A stretch of DNA of 64,000 nucleotides from Bombus terrestris. Lineage: Eukaryota > Arthropoda > Insecta > Hymenoptera > Apidae. Positions within the stretch are counted from its first letter, which is position 1, and every line of letters starts with the position of its first letter. Under the pieces are notes generated by a model, which worked only from the letters and a program-made list of their open reading frames with translations, was not told the DNA's origin and did not search any database. The stretch covers positions 3,782,001-3,846,000 of the forward strand of contig NC_063285.1 in NCBI RefSeq assembly GCF_910591885.1, in the 5' to 3' direction. Positions 31,724 to 44,599 of this stretch are shown piece after piece. A program made the position numbers and the translations under genes.

Positions 31724-31948
31724 GTCAGTTCACTGTCGAGTGCCGAAGCGTGCAGACGTGTCTCTAGTGCCCAGTGAAGTTCGAAAGCAACACGTGTCAC
31801 CCAACCGTCGAAAGTGAACACAACGTGCTCCTATCTTCCCAAGTGTTTCCTATCCGCCAGAGAGAAGAAAAGCCTACGCACCTAACCCCAACCCGATCCC
31901 TGCAGCATAGCCTCACGACTAGTTATACATATTGAAATAGCTAGCTCG

Positions 31949-33209
31949 ATGATGGCCCAACAATCACGACCAGGCTCGCCTGTGCAAACCCATCACTACC
32001 CCGCGCTACTCCCCCCGTGGCAGAAGTTCAGCAGATCCCCCCGTGCCAACGACGCCAATAAGGCGAAAAAACGCAAAACTGAACCAGCAGACACAAACTC
32101 GAACGAACAGCCATCAACGAAAATTAACACCCACAACAGGTTCGCAATTTTAGAATCCACCAACGACGCCATGGAAACCGCAGGCTCGCCACCTAACCAC
32201 CACGCACAGAGACGCCCCCCCTCCCCCAACAATATTTATTAATGATGTCATCGACACCCAGACAATGACCAAGTCCTTAGAGAGAGATATCTCCAAGGAG
32301 GACTATAACCTGAAGATAACAAACAATCAAGTAAAAATCCTGCCGACGAATCCAGAAGCTTACAGAAAGATCACAAAGACACTCAGGGCCCTGAACGCCA
32401 ACTTCCACACCTACCAACTCAAAGAAGAAAGATCTTTTCGGGTGGTGCTACGAAACATCCACCACTCCGCAGACATCGACGAACTAAAAATAGAACTATC
32501 GAAACTCGGCCACGAAGTCACCAATGTCAGCAACATAAGGCATAGAGTCACAAGAGACCCGCTATCCCTATTTTTCATCGATTTAAAACAGAAACCCAAC
32601 AACAAGGAAATATACAACACCAGTCGCCTAATGAACGCCATCGTAAAATTCGAACCACCGCAAATCAAAAAGGAGATAGTGCAATGCAAAAGGTGCCAAA
32701 GATATGGGCACACGCAGAAATACTGCAACCATACCTTCCGCTGCGTCAAATGTGCAGGTGCACACCCCACCGACCAGTGCAGGAAATCACCGGAAACCCC
32801 AGCGAAATGCATCCACTGTCAAGGTGACCATCCTGCCAACTACAAAGGCTGCTCAGCCTACAAAACTCTGTACTCAAACAAATACCCCAAACTTAGAACA
32901 AAAGAGGAAAATTACCAAACACCCAGCTCGCCGAAATTCACCGTTATCCCAATCCCCCCAACCAATCAAACACCCAGCCCTATCAAACTCACCACTCCCT
33001 CAAACTCCTATGCCCAAGCGGTGCAAGGCACACGAAATACACCAAATAGCCACAGGGATCCTCCCCAAAATAGTGCCCCCACCTCACCTAATACAGACAA
33101 CGTCTCTAGACTTGAAAAGCTAATAGAGAAACAATCAGAGCAAATAAACAATTTGCTATCGCTATTAACACTCATCATGGATAAATTAATAAGCCCCGAC
33201 ACAAAATAA
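31949..33209 (+). pseudogene. B2: ORF1 (gag-like), one frameshift
   Basis: It starts at ATGATG (31949), with an N-terminal Pro-rich segment, a KKRKTE basic patch and NRFAIL. A single-base slip in the C-rich run near 32218-32230 shifts the frame; the remainder, 32243-33209, is intact, with the pre-knuckle domain and three knuckle-like units identical to B1. It ends SPDTK. Confidence 0.88.
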
Positions 33210-33540
33210 AACCAAGACGCATAGCTCTGTGGAATGCGAACGGTCTAGCGCAACGCAAACTTGAGCTAGAACTCTTCCTAAAACACCAGCTAATCGACAT
33301 AATGCTCATATCTGAAACCCACTTCGCCGAAAAAAACTACCTGAACATAAACGGATACAAGTTCTACCATACCCAACACCGCAGCGGAAAGACCCACGGC
33401 GGCACTGGAATCATAATCAAAGCAATCATCAAGCACTACGAACTTCCACCATTCCAGAAAGACTACCTCCAAGCAACAAACGTAGCAATAGAAGACTATC
33501 ATGGTACAATCACCACCTCAGCTTCCCTCCACCCTTCACT
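33210..33540 (+). pseudogene. B2: endonuclease N-terminal remnant
   Basis: The -1-frame continuation after the ORF1 stop: ALWNANGLAQRKLE, MLISETHF, GGTGIIIK, ending at TITTSA where the internal deletion joins it to RT sequence out of frame. The join is the same nucleotide sequence as in B1. Confidence 0.85.
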
Positions 33541-34905
33541 TCTGCAGAGATCATAGAAGCAATCAGTCGCCTAAGCCCCATGAAAGCAGCAGGTCACGAC
33601 CTAATAGGAAACAAAGCAATCAAGGAACTCCCCATAAAAGGGATTGCACTCATCGCATCAATCTTTAACGCCATCCTCCGCCTTGAACACTTTCCTAAGG
33701 CGTGGAAAATCTCACTAATCACCCTCATCCCCAAACCCGGTAAACCAATATATGAAACCAGCTCCTATCGCCCAATCAGTCTCTTACCTACCCTGTCTAA
33801 ACTATTCGAGAGGATGCTCACGAATCGTCTCCTTCCACTCCTAGAAGAATTGAAAACTCCCCCAGATCACCAATTCGGCTTCCGAAAACAACACTCAACA
33901 GTAGAGCAAATCCACCGCATAACCCACATGATGAGCCAAACCCTTGAAAAGAAAAAATACTGCTCAGCGGTATTCCTAGACATCCAACAGGCATTCGATA
34001 AAGTATGGCATAAAGGGCTACTCTACAAGCTTAAAAAAATCCTACCCCACCCATACTACTCCATCTTAAAATCCTACCTAACCAACAGACAATTCATAGT
34101 TAAATGTCTAGGCGCCACTTCCGCAACATTCCCAATAGAATCCGGCATACCGCAAGGTAGTGTCCTCGGACCCCTACTATTCTCCATCTACACTGCCGAC
34201 TTACCCATGTCAAACGAGGTAACAATAGCAACATTTGCCGACGACACAGCACTATTAGCTACCCACGCAGACCCGGCAATTGCCTCATCCACTCTCCAGA
34301 GAAGTCTCGACTCCATGGAAACGTGGTTCCAAAAATGGGGTTTTAAAATAAACGAAAAAAAATCCTCCCATGTAACCTTCACGCTCCGAAAACAAACCTG
34401 TCCCCAGGTCACCATTAACAACACAATAATCCCAAGCAAGGACTCCGTAAGATACCTGGGCATGAACCTGGACAGGAGGCTAACTTGGAAAAAACATATC
34501 TCGGGAAAAACAAAGCAACTAAAGGAAAAACTAATTAAATTCTATTGGCTCACGGGCCGACGCTCCAAACTAAACATACAGAACAAAATAACCCTCTACA
34601 AGGCCGTAATAAAACCTGTCTGGACCTACGGAATCCAACTATGGGGAACAGTAAGTAACTCCAACATTGAAATACTCCAACGCTTCCAATCGAAAACGCT
34701 AAGATTCCTATTAAATGCACCCTGGTATGTTACCAACGAAACAATCCACCGTGACCTCAAGATACCTACAGTCAAAGATGAAATACACAAGTCCAGAAGC
34801 AGATATAACACAAGAGTCAACAACCACCACAACCCACTAGTCACCCAACTACTGGACACGACGGACCAGATCCGCAGACTAAAAAGAAAATACCCACTAG
34901 ATTAA
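33541..34905 (+). pseudogene. B2: ORF2 reverse transcriptase part
   Basis: Open to the stop at 34905. Motifs: SYRPISLLP, FGFRKQHST, FLDIQQAFD, SGIPQGSVLGP, TFADDTALL and WTYGIQLWG. All catalytic residues are present, but the endonuclease is lost and out of frame. From about 34045 the protein is identical to B1 by eye; before that there are about four differences. Confidence 0.88.
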
Positions 34906-35035
34906 ATCCTTAGTCCTACTAGAATCAACAATATAAAGCTATTATAATCCATGTCATTGTATCACGCCAAATTAAGTTACTGAAAATTCTCAACGAGAAT
35001 TGATTGTAAATATTCTAATAAATAAAAAAAAAAAA

Positions 35036-37702
35036 GGTTATGTCCTTTATAAGGTCTGCTGGGTGCTTCCTTTTTAGTCTTCTGTCCATGTTTATGGTTT
35101 TGTACGTTTCCGCAGCTAGCCGGTTTGGGTGTGTTGCTATTCTTGATTTGTATTTTTCTGAGTATCTGCTAATTTCTTCCTTGACCGTTGGGATTCCCAG
35201 GTCCCTCCGTATATCTTCGTTTCTGACGTACCAACGTCCGTTTACTATTGTTCTAAGGATTTTAGCCTGTATTACCTCTATTTTGTTTATATGGCTGATT
35301 GCTGCCGTCCCCCATAATAGTATTCCGTACGCCCTGATTGGATTTATGATCGTTTTATATATTTTCAATTTATTTTCTATGCTGAATTTGGATTTTCGGC
35401 TTGTTAGCCAATGCATTTGTCTCCTTGTTTCCTGTATTTTTTCTACTATTGATTTGATATGTAGTTTCCATGTGAGTTGTGTATCTAAGTGGAGTCCTGG
35501 GTATTTGACATGCTGTGTTTGTGTTATATGCGTGTCGTTCAGGAGGATGTTTGATAGTATCCTTTTTCGTAGCGTGAATGTAATATGGTTGCATTTATTG
35601 GGGTTTGCTTTTATTTGATTCTCTTGTAGCCACTTTTCTATTTTTGTGATATGTTCTTGTAGTAATTTAACTGCCGTTTCTGGGTTACAATGCCTGACTA
35701 GTATAGCTGTGTCGTCCGTGAATGTCAGTACTTTACTATTGGTAGTAGTTGGTATGTTAGCCGTGTATAATGTGTATAGTATTGGGCCTAGAACGCTTCC
35801 TTGTGGTACCCCGGCCTTGATGTCTCTAACTTGAGAATATGTGTCCTTGATTTTTATAACGAAGGTTCTGCTGCTTAGGTAGGATTTTATTAATTGGTGT
35901 ATTTGCTCCGGGAATTGTTTCTTAATTGTTTGTAGTAGACTTTCATGGTTAATTTTATCGAATGCTTTCTCTATGTCTATAAAGAGGGCTGTGCAGTATT
36001 CCTTGTTTTCTAGTGCTACTATTATTTCGTTTATAAGCCTGTGCATTTGCTCTATCGTGGAGTGTTTGTTTCTGAAACCAAATTGGTGATCCAGTATTAG
36101 TTTTTTTGTCTCTATTATGCGGTCGTATATTATCTTTTCCAGTATTTTGGAAAATACTGGAAGCAGTGATATTGGTCTGTAAGATGCAGTTTGGTGCGGG
36201 TCTTTGCCTGGTTTAGGTAACATTTTAATCTGTGCTAATTTCCATGGTTTGGGGAAATATTGAATTCTTAGAATTGCATTGAATATTATTGTCATTAGTC
36301 TTATTGCTTTTGGCGGAAGGTTTTTCAAAATTTTACCATTGATTAAGTCGATTCCTGGTGCTTTGTTGTTTTTTGTTTTATCAATTATGTTTCTAATTTC
36401 TTGTGTTGATGTTTTAGGAATGGTGTATTCCTTGTCGGCTGTGGTAATAGTGGTTTGTGGATCCTCCTCCATATGACTTTTGAGGTTGCTGTTGTTGATA
36501 ATGTGTGGTGTGAATGTGCTGCAGAGGTGGTTGGAGAATTCTTCAGCTTGTTCTTCGTTGCTTCTTGCCCATGTGTTATCTGCTTCTCTGATTGCCGGGA
36601 CGGGTATTATTGGCTTCCTTATTTTTTTCGTGGCTTTCCATAGTGAATAGTTGGTGTTCTCGTGTGTGGAGAGTGTCCCTATGAACTTTGCGAATTCGTT
36701 ATCGTTGTGCTCCTTTATTTTGTTTTTTATTTCCTTTGCAAGTTTGTTTAAGTGTTTTTTGTTTTCTCGGGTTCTGTATTTTTGCCATTTTGCTTTTGCT
36801 TTTCTTTCTTCTTTAATTTTGTCGAGTATTTCTTGCGGGATTGTTATTGTTTGTCTGCTGGTTGATTCGGGTGTAGTGGTTGTCCTTGCTGCTTCTTGAA
36901 TAGTTGCTGTCAATGTTGCTACTGCCTGTTCTATGTGTTCAGGAGTTTTCAACGGGATGTTGCAGTTTATTTTGCTTTCTAATATTTCTTTGAAAGTTTG
37001 CCATTTGGTGGTTTTATTGCATAGTGTTTCTGGTTTGCTATAGTGAATTGGTTTGTTTCTGTATTCAATTATTATGGGTGTATGATCGGAACTGAGCTCG
37101 AAGTTGGGTGTTATTTTTAGTTTATTTGTGTTTAGTCCCCTTGTAACTGCAAAGTCCAGAAGATCTGGTTTTTTGTTCAGGTCAGTCGGCCCATGTGTCG
37201 GTGTTCCTGTGGATAATATATTGAGGTTATTATTTCTAATGTATTTTTCCAGTGTTCTACCTCGAGGTGTAATGTTTCTTGACCCCCAAAGCGTGTGCTT
37301 TGAGTTGTAGTCTCCCGCTGCGATGTACTTGTCCCCTAGGTCCTGGAAGTATTCTTCCCACATTTGTGATGTTATTTTGTGTCGCGGAGGCACATATACT
37401 GCTGACAACTGGAAGTAGTTGCTGCTAGTTTGAACTGTAACGGTGGTTGCTTGTAAATATTCTTTGTTAACTTGGCTGTGTAGATAATGTTTGATATCGT
37501 TTCTGACTATCACTGCTGTCCCTCCGTGAGCTTTTCCTGAGGGGTGTTTGGTATCATATATGGTGTAGTATGGTATTTTCATGTAGCTTTTTGTAGTGAA
37601 GTGTGTTTCTGAGACACGTAGTATGTCTATATTGTTATTGTATATGAATGTTTTAATTTCAAGGACCCGTTGTTGTAGGCCGTTTCAGTTCCAGGCTGCC
37701 AT
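35036..37702 (-). pseudogene. A2: ORF2 endonuclease-reverse transcriptase
   Basis: The only A copy that keeps an ATG (37702-37700) at the start of the endonuclease, 17 bases after the ORF1 stop, reading MAAWN. The next codon is TGA in place of the Ala/Ser codon, so translation would end at once. Downstream the frame is open for 855 codons, with ETLCNK, GDYNSKH, SSDHTPI, FIDIEKAFD, AGVPQGSVLGP and an FTDD box like A1. Three codons are missing near YDRIIETKK. The C-terminal end is interrupted by B2 three codons before its stop. Confidence 0.9.
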
Positions 37703-37719
37703 TTTTAGCGCGTCCGTTT

Positions 37720-39030
37720 TTATTTTTTGCTTAGCACGTTTGTAAGTAGTTGTAGCATGACTGTGATTTGTAGGGTTTGCTGTCTGAGTACTGCGTTTTG
37801 TTCGCTTATCATTCTGGTTAGCATTTCGGTGTTCTTTATGGATTGTTTGAGCAGTTCTTTGATTTCTGCAGTGTCGTTGTTACTATTGTTGTGGTAATAG
37901 TTGTGTGTATGTGTTGGTTGGCTGGTTACTTGAGCATAGCTTAGACCACCAATGGTGTTGGTGCTGATAAGTTTGGTGTTTATTGCTTGCTCTGTATTTG
38001 GTAATATTTCAGGGTTTGTGCTGTCCTGATGGGCTTGTGTGTTAGTGCTTGTCTTGCTTCGTAGGCGCGGGAACAGTTTACGTTGTAATTGTTTTCTTAC
38101 TTCACATCCTTTATAGCTGGCTAGGTGGTTTCCGTTACAGTTGTAGCATTTAACCTCCTCAATTTTTCCCGTGGATGGGCAGTGTGTCGTGAGATGATTT
38201 TTTGCGCATTTAACGCAAACTGGGCTTCTGTTGCAATAGTTTTTAGTGTGTCCGTATTGTTGACACCGCATGCATTCAGGTATATCTTTTTTGTGTCGTG
38301 GTGGTTCGACTGTTACTATTGTGTTTAGTATTTGTTTGATATCATATATTTCCTTGTTATTGTTTCTGGGTTCAAGTTCTATTAAGAATAGTGGTAGTGG
38401 TTGCTTTGTGTCGAATCTTGTTATATTGTTTATTGTTCTTGCTTGATGTCCAATTTTAACTAACTCATCGCTTAGTTTATGTATGTTGGTTTTAGGATGC
38501 AATCCTCTTATGACAATTTTATAGCTCCTTTCAATTTTCAGCTGATACGTGTGGTAGATAGAATTTTTTTCTTTTAATGCTTTTATAACTTTCCTAAATG
38601 TTTCTGGTGTGTTTGTTTGTATTTTTACTTGATCCAATTTTGTTTGCTTTATTGTGTAGTTGTTTTTCTCATTTAGATTATTTAGTAGATCGATGAGCGG
38701 GTCTATTATTTGGGCCTCAACAAAGATTGGTGGTGGTTTTGTAATATGATTTGTTTGGATAGTGGTTTTATTTACGGGGTCAGCGTCTATTTCTTCCGTT
38801 AGTGAGTTGAAGGAGTTACTTAATGGTAATTCTTGCAGCCATCGCTGCTTTTCTGTAACTGGGTTTCCTATGGCACTTATGTCTGTGGTTGTTTTGCGTT
38901 TTTTGCTAGCCTTCGCTGGCTTCCAGCTTTCGTCCTGGTAGTATCTTTCATGTTCTGAATTGCTATCTTCCTGTCCCCGATGCTCTTTTGTTTCTTCTGT
39001 CTCAATGTTAATTTGTTTGGTTTTTATTTA
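37720..39030 (-). pseudogene. A2: ORF1 (gag-like), 5' end cut by an LTR
   Basis: By my reading the frame stays open upstream of 38637 to 39028 with no ATG; a stop sits at the LTR edge. The N-terminal part is charged, with DESWKPAKASKKRK. Then follow a YTIKQ…KIQTNTPETFRK segment, the pre-knuckle domain (GLHPKTNIHKLSDEL), knuckles CMRCQQYGHTKNYC, CVKCAKNHLTTHC and CYNCNGNHLASYKGC, and the C-terminal coil ending VLSKK. The 5' UTR and start are missing, replaced by the gypsy LTR at 39031. Confidence 0.85.
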
Positions 39031-40042
39031 TGTCGTGTTGGCGTTAAGATTTGAGTTAGGGTTGAGGGCGTGAAACGAATCCCTATTGGCGCTAGACGTG
39101 ATCATTATGCAATAGAGGAGATATTTACTAGTGCAAATATGACTATGATGGAATTGGACAAGTAATCGCGATAATTAGATACTCGAGAAGCTAATGACAA
39201 TGATCCTAGGCTCACTAACGAATCCGCGGTCAAGGGGATGACGAACTCTACTTTTCTTCAGCGTCTAAGTTGTACTCAATGTTAATGCACGAGGCAATCA
39301 CTACGTATCTGAGAGTTACTTGAATCGTCTTTGAGATCGTACCGGAGAGTGGTTCTCCATCACGGTAACGCTGTCGAGGAAAACTATGACGGGTGTGCCT
39401 AAGGGCACGAAATCATCGGATTCGTGGAGAAAAGCCTTCATTCGGAAAGTGAGGGAAATCGGCGTTACTGTTAATTGGTCAATTTCCATGTTGGTGGTTA
39501 GGGAAGGGTGCTAGTCGCCCTTAAGAGAAAGTTCGAGAAGAGGAAGCGTCGTTGGTGAGAAAAATAGATTTCTCCTATTTTCTCGTAGTTGGGACGAGGA
39601 CTGTTTGTCGGTTTGAAGGACTTTAGTTAAACAGATCTTAAGATTTATAGCGGGTCCTCGGGCTAGCTGAACATGTACTGTGGAGACGCGTCGACATCTG
39701 GTAATCATCTTACTCAAAGAATAGAGTCTGCGTGTGGCGAGCCACGGGACAGAAATCGTTGAAACGCTTACAGTCGTGCCCCGTCCTAAGTATTTCTTTT
39801 AAGGACAGCTATAGGGTTACTTCATGCCTTTGTTAGACAAAACGTTCATCCCTTGACCGCGACTACGTTCGGCGACTGGTTGTCGCCTCGTGCCCGAGCT
39901 CACTATCAAAAATCTCAAATAAGTACAGTCAAATCGAATGACAACAGTTTCTTAATTCGGCTATGGTGAAATCTAAATTACAATACTAGGGGTCTTCCCA
40001 AAGTTCCGAAGGGAAGGTTCCAGTATTCTTTCATCTCCGACA
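39031..40042 (-). repeat. Gypsy-family LTR, 1012 bp
   Basis: On the minus strand it runs from TGTCGGAGATG (40042) to ACACGACA (39031). It keeps a gag ATG at 39105-39103 with 25 open codons to the LTR end. The outer flank is TATAATATG. No internal sequence in its orientation, so it is a solo LTR between A2 and G3. Confidence 0.82.
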
Positions 40043-43000
40043 TATAATATGTTTCACCTTTTGTTGCTATGTTTATAGTTGGTATCTGCATTGTTATTTT
40101 ATTTCCTCCTCACTATCACTTTGCAGCACTATTACTTTGAAGCACTTTTTCACTATTCACTTATACCTGGAGAGGACGACCGTCTAGACACGTCCGTCCT
40201 CCTCGGCTGTCCGAGCAGGAGTGTGTGGCGACATCAGAAATGGGATCAATGCCGGTTATAACAATGCAAGAGCATATGACTATCATGCGCGAGATAATTC
40301 ACACGCTAGTGCAAAAACCGAGTGTGGAACCTAAAAATTTATCGCTACCGCGTTTTAACCCTGAAATCGCGGGCTCCGATTCAGCTACATGGTGCGCAGT
40401 TGTTAATCTGATTATGAAGTAAGCTCCTTTACAAGGCAGTGCGTTACTTTCTGCTTTGAGTTGTGCTTTAGAAGGTTCTGGAGCGCAATAGCTTACGCAA
40501 GTACTGGTTGGTGGAGATATTACCTGGTCAAAATTTAAAGAACTTTTTATCGCGCGTTTTGGTGGCAAAGAGACAGCAACCTCAGCGCTAATGAAGATGT
40601 CCAATGAAAAACCACTGAAGCACGAAACCACGGGAGCTTTCGGCATTCGTCTCCGTTTCTTCCTGAAGGCGAGGTGGAAAAATTTAACTTTAAGATCAGC
40701 GTATTGAACGAATAGCACCTACGAATGATATCAAGATCGAGGATCAATTTTTAAATGAAATGCGAGCTTTCTCTTACGCGAAGAAGAGGCCGGCGCCTTC
40801 GTCAGACAATTCATCAGTGGGTCCTGTAGCTAAACGACATAAGCCTTCTGACAACCGTATTAAGTGCCTCTGGTGTGGAAACCACGGACATAAAATAGTG
40901 GAGTGCCGTAAGAGAATAAAATTTGAGCAGCAGAAGAACATACGAAACCCAGAAGGAAATCGACCAGCCGCATTGTCAAAGGTGTCTTGTTTCAAGTGCC
41001 ATGAGGAGGGTCATATCGAGCCTAATTGCTCGTTATTGCGGAAGGAAAAAAAGACAATAGTAGCACACCGAAAGTAAACTATAATTCCAATAACGAGCGT
41101 CGAGTCGACTTTTGCGTAGCGAAAGCTTCAATTGGTAAATTAAGTCATCTGGGTGAGTCGTTTCCATTTTACCTCGATTCTGGAGCCGAGTATTCGCTGA
41201 CTAAAGAATTCGTAGCCTTGAAATTTTCCGGCAAAAGAATGACTGACATAGTAATAATGCGATGAATAGGAGATACTTCTATTAAATGTACATCACAAAT
41301 TTTGTCCATTGTACGTATTAATGGTTTTACATTGGAGATAATTTTTCATGTCCTTGCAGATAGTTATTTAAAGTATGATATAATGATTGGTCGTGAAATT
41401 TTAAGTCAAGGTTTTGACGTAAATATCACACAGAACAACATCGTTATTTGTAAAACAAAAACAATTAATGCATGTAACAAATTCGCTGAAAACGAGATCA
41501 ATATTAATGAGGTCGACACTGATGTAATTGGTAATGATAAAAGCCGATTAATTTCTGTTCTCGAAAAATTCAAAGATTCACTCATTACGGGTTTCCCACG
41601 TGCTCGCGTAAATACAGGTCAGTTAGAAATACGGTTAATTGATCCTAACGTCATTGTACAGAGAAGTCCTTATAGACTTAGCGAGGGAGAACGAAGAATC
41701 GTACGTGAGAGAATAAACAAATTAATCGAAGCAAAAATTATAAGACCTAGTAATTCACCATTCGCGAGCTCTATGTTACTCGTGAAAAAGAAAGACGGTT
41801 CAGATAAACTATGTGTGGCTTTCCGGGAGCTAAATAAAAATACGATCGCGGATCGGTATTCCCTACCCCTTATTGCGGATCAAATCGCGAGATTGCAAAA
41901 GGCGAGGTACTTTATTAGCTTGGACATGGCCAATGGGTTTCACCAAATTCCCATTCATCCTGATTCGACGGAGTATACAGCGTTCGTTACCCCCGACGGA
42001 CAATATGAATACATAACGATGCCGTTTGGACTGAAAAAAATGCATCGTCCGTTTTTCAGAGGGCCATTCTCAATGCCTTAGGCGACATCGCTTATTCATA
42101 CGTTGTTGTTTATATGGATGACGTCCTAATTATTGCCGGCTCGATAGATCAAGTTTTAGAAAGATTGGACATCGTATTAAATGCCCTCGTAAACGCCGGA
42201 TTTTCTTTTAACTTCGTTAAATGGTCTTTTCTAAAGACGTCGATACTCTATTTGGGATATGTAATTCATAACGTAGAAGTTCGTTCCAACCCGGGTAAAA
42301 TACAAGCCTTGAGTTCTTTACCCGCACCAACGACCGTCACACAACTTAGGCAGTTCATAGGCTTAACCTCTTATTTCAGAAAATTCATTCCTAAATTTTT
42401 ACAAACAATGAAACCCCTGTATGCGCCCACTTCAGGTAGCAAAACCATAAATTGGACGGTTAAACACGAAAAGATAAGGCAAAAAGTAATTTCTATCCTG
42501 GCCGATGCGCCGGTATTAATGATATTTGGCCCTAATTATTCTATAGAATTACATACTGACGCTAGTTCGGATGGATATGGGGCTGTTTTAATGCAGAAAG
42601 TAAAAGATAGAAAACAGAGTAGTAGAGTACTATAGTAAAAGAACTAGTCCTGCGGAATCCAGGTACCATTCGTAGGAATTAGAGACGTTAGCAGTTGTAA
42701 ACGCTGTTAAACATTTTCGTCACTATTTGCATGGACAAGAATTCCTTGTCGTTACTAATTGTAATTCTTTGAAGGCATCCGGTAATAAGGTGAGTCTAAA
42801 TGACAGGGTTCACAGGTAGTGGACTTACCTACAAACCTTTAGTTTTAACATTATATATCGAGAAGGTAAACGAATGGCTCACGTAGATTTCTTTTCGCGG
42901 AATCCCATAGATATTGATTATACCAAAATTAACAAAATTAAAGAGAAAGAAATTAATCTGGCTGAAATCTCGGAAGATTGGCTATTAGCGGAACAACGTG

Positions 43001-44275
43001 GTGATCCTCAAATTTCGGAAATCGTTATTAAATTGCAAAATGATGATCTCGCGAAAGATATCGCAAATACATACGAATTACGATCTGATACCCTTTATCG
43101 TAGAATACAAAGAAAAAGCACAACTCTCTGTTTGCCTATTGTCCCAAGAGATTTTAGATGGTCTGTTATTAATCATGTACACCAGTCAATTATGTACTTA
43201 GGTTGGGATAAAACGCTTGAGAAGCTGTACGAGTATTACTGGTTCGAAGGAATGGCGAAATATGTTCGTAAATTCGTAGAGAACTGTCATGCTTGTCAAG
43301 TTTCGAAAGCTAGTTCAGGTAAAATACAAGCTGAATTACATCCTATACCTAAGACCAGCGTACCTTGGCGTACAGTTCACATGGGCATAACGGGCAAGCT
43401 AAGCGCTAAAAGTGACTCGAAGGAATATATCATTGTTTTGGTCGATGCTTTCACTAAATTTGTATACCTGCATCATAGATAGATTTTACCTGCGTAAAAT
43501 AGATTCCCTTAATACAATTAAGGCGCTTAAGTCTATATTAAGCTTAAGCGCTATATTTTTATTCGGGAGTCCTAGCCGGATAATAGCGCATCAAGGAAGA
43601 TATTTTACCGGTAAAGAATTCTAAGATTTCTGTCAAAATCAACAAATTAAGCTCCACTTAATAGCAACCGGTGCTAGTAGAGCCAATGGGCAGGTAGAAC
43701 GCATTATGGGTACGTTGAAAAATATGTTTACAACGGTAGAATCGCCCGGGTAGTCATGGCAAGACACGATTGGCGAAATACAATTGGCTTTGAATTGCAC
43801 CATCAATCGTGTGACTGGATCGAGTTCGTTGGAATTGCTAATTGATAGAACAGCAAGACTCTACGATTTATCACTGTCTGACAATGTTGAAGAAGGAGAA
43901 ATAAATATCTCCGATGTAAGACAGCAGGCCGTACAGAACATAGAGATTAACGCCCAATAAGATAAAAAAAGATTCGACAAAACGAAAGCTAAGGTGGTTA
44001 AGTTTAATCTTGGTGATTTTGTTTTACGCAAAAATGAGGAGAGAAACCAAACCAAATTAAATCCAAAATTCAGGGGTCCATTTGTAATAGCAGAGATTTT
44101 GGAAGGAGATAGATATGTTTTAAAAACATTGGATGGTAAACGAACATACAAATACAGTCATGATAGGTTGAGAAAAATGTCCGATAGTTGCATTCCTGCT
44201 GAGTTAGATGTCTGTAGTGATGACGATGGCAGTGACAATGACAATATGAGTACACCGATCCCAGAGGATCATTAG
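40043..44275 (+). pseudogene. G3: heavily mutated Ty3/gypsy gag-pol
   Basis: Order as in G1: a primer-site-like segment at 40233 (TCAGAAATGGGATC), Gag with CLWCGNHGHKIVEC and CFKCHEEGHIEPNC knuckles, protease (LDSGAEYSLT), RT and RNase H, integrase, and a chromatin-side tail ending IPEDH at 44273. Stops or frameshifts occur near 40420, 40490, 41075, 41264, 42060, 42635, 42815, 43480 and 43620. Integrase Asp residues are replaced (VHMGITG and IIAHQGRY instead of D), so it is catalytically dead. The 190 bases before 40233 do not match its own 3' LTR. No env frame follows. Confidence 0.85.
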
Positions 44276-44297
44276 CACTATGAACACAATACTACCA

Positions 44298-44485
44298 TTC
44301 AGTATTTCCACACACAAGCCTAGTACGACAGTGTACTAGCATTCAGTATTTCCTCACACAAGCCTAGTGCGATGATGTACTAGCACACAAGCCTAGTACG
44401 ACAGTGTACTAGCATTCAGTATCTCCACACACACGTCTACTGCGACAATGCACTGACATTCAGTGTCTTCACACACACCCAGTAT
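44298..44485. repeat. 44-bp tandem repeat between G3 pol and 3' LTR
   Basis: About four units begin TTCAGTATTTCC and include CCTAGTACGACAGTGTACTAG, in which CTAGTAC and GTACTAG can pair as a hairpin. One unit is shortened to 29 bases. Units degrade toward 44485. Confidence 0.8.
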
Positions 44486-44599
44486 GGTAATATGACCCAA
44501 CAAACTGAGATTCATCCATATACGAAATCGAAAATGATCTGTCATGTCATTACGGTTTGACTGGTAATTCACAGAATGCAACTAGCACTTTGAATACTA

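Larger units (their letters stand above)
31724..35035 (+). mobile_element. B2: Jockey-type element nested in A2
   Basis: Complete in its outer limits: 5' end at about 31724-31728, 5' UTR to 31948, ORF1, endonuclease remnant, RT, 3' UTR with AATTCTC/GAGAATT hairpin (34985-35001) and poly(A). It is flanked by the 9-bp duplication GGTTATGTC. It carries the same internal deletion of about 1 kb as B1. Confidence 0.9.

Noticed and set aside
35015..37582. The 855-codon A2 ORF2 as an expressed protein from its first listed codon
   Set aside because: That start is a TTG inside the endonuclease; the true ATG at 37702 is followed after four codons by TGA, and the first endonuclease motif would be lost.
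44298..44485. CRISPR-like repeat array
   Set aside because: Units are contiguous tandem repeats without unique spacers, inside a eukaryotic LTR element.
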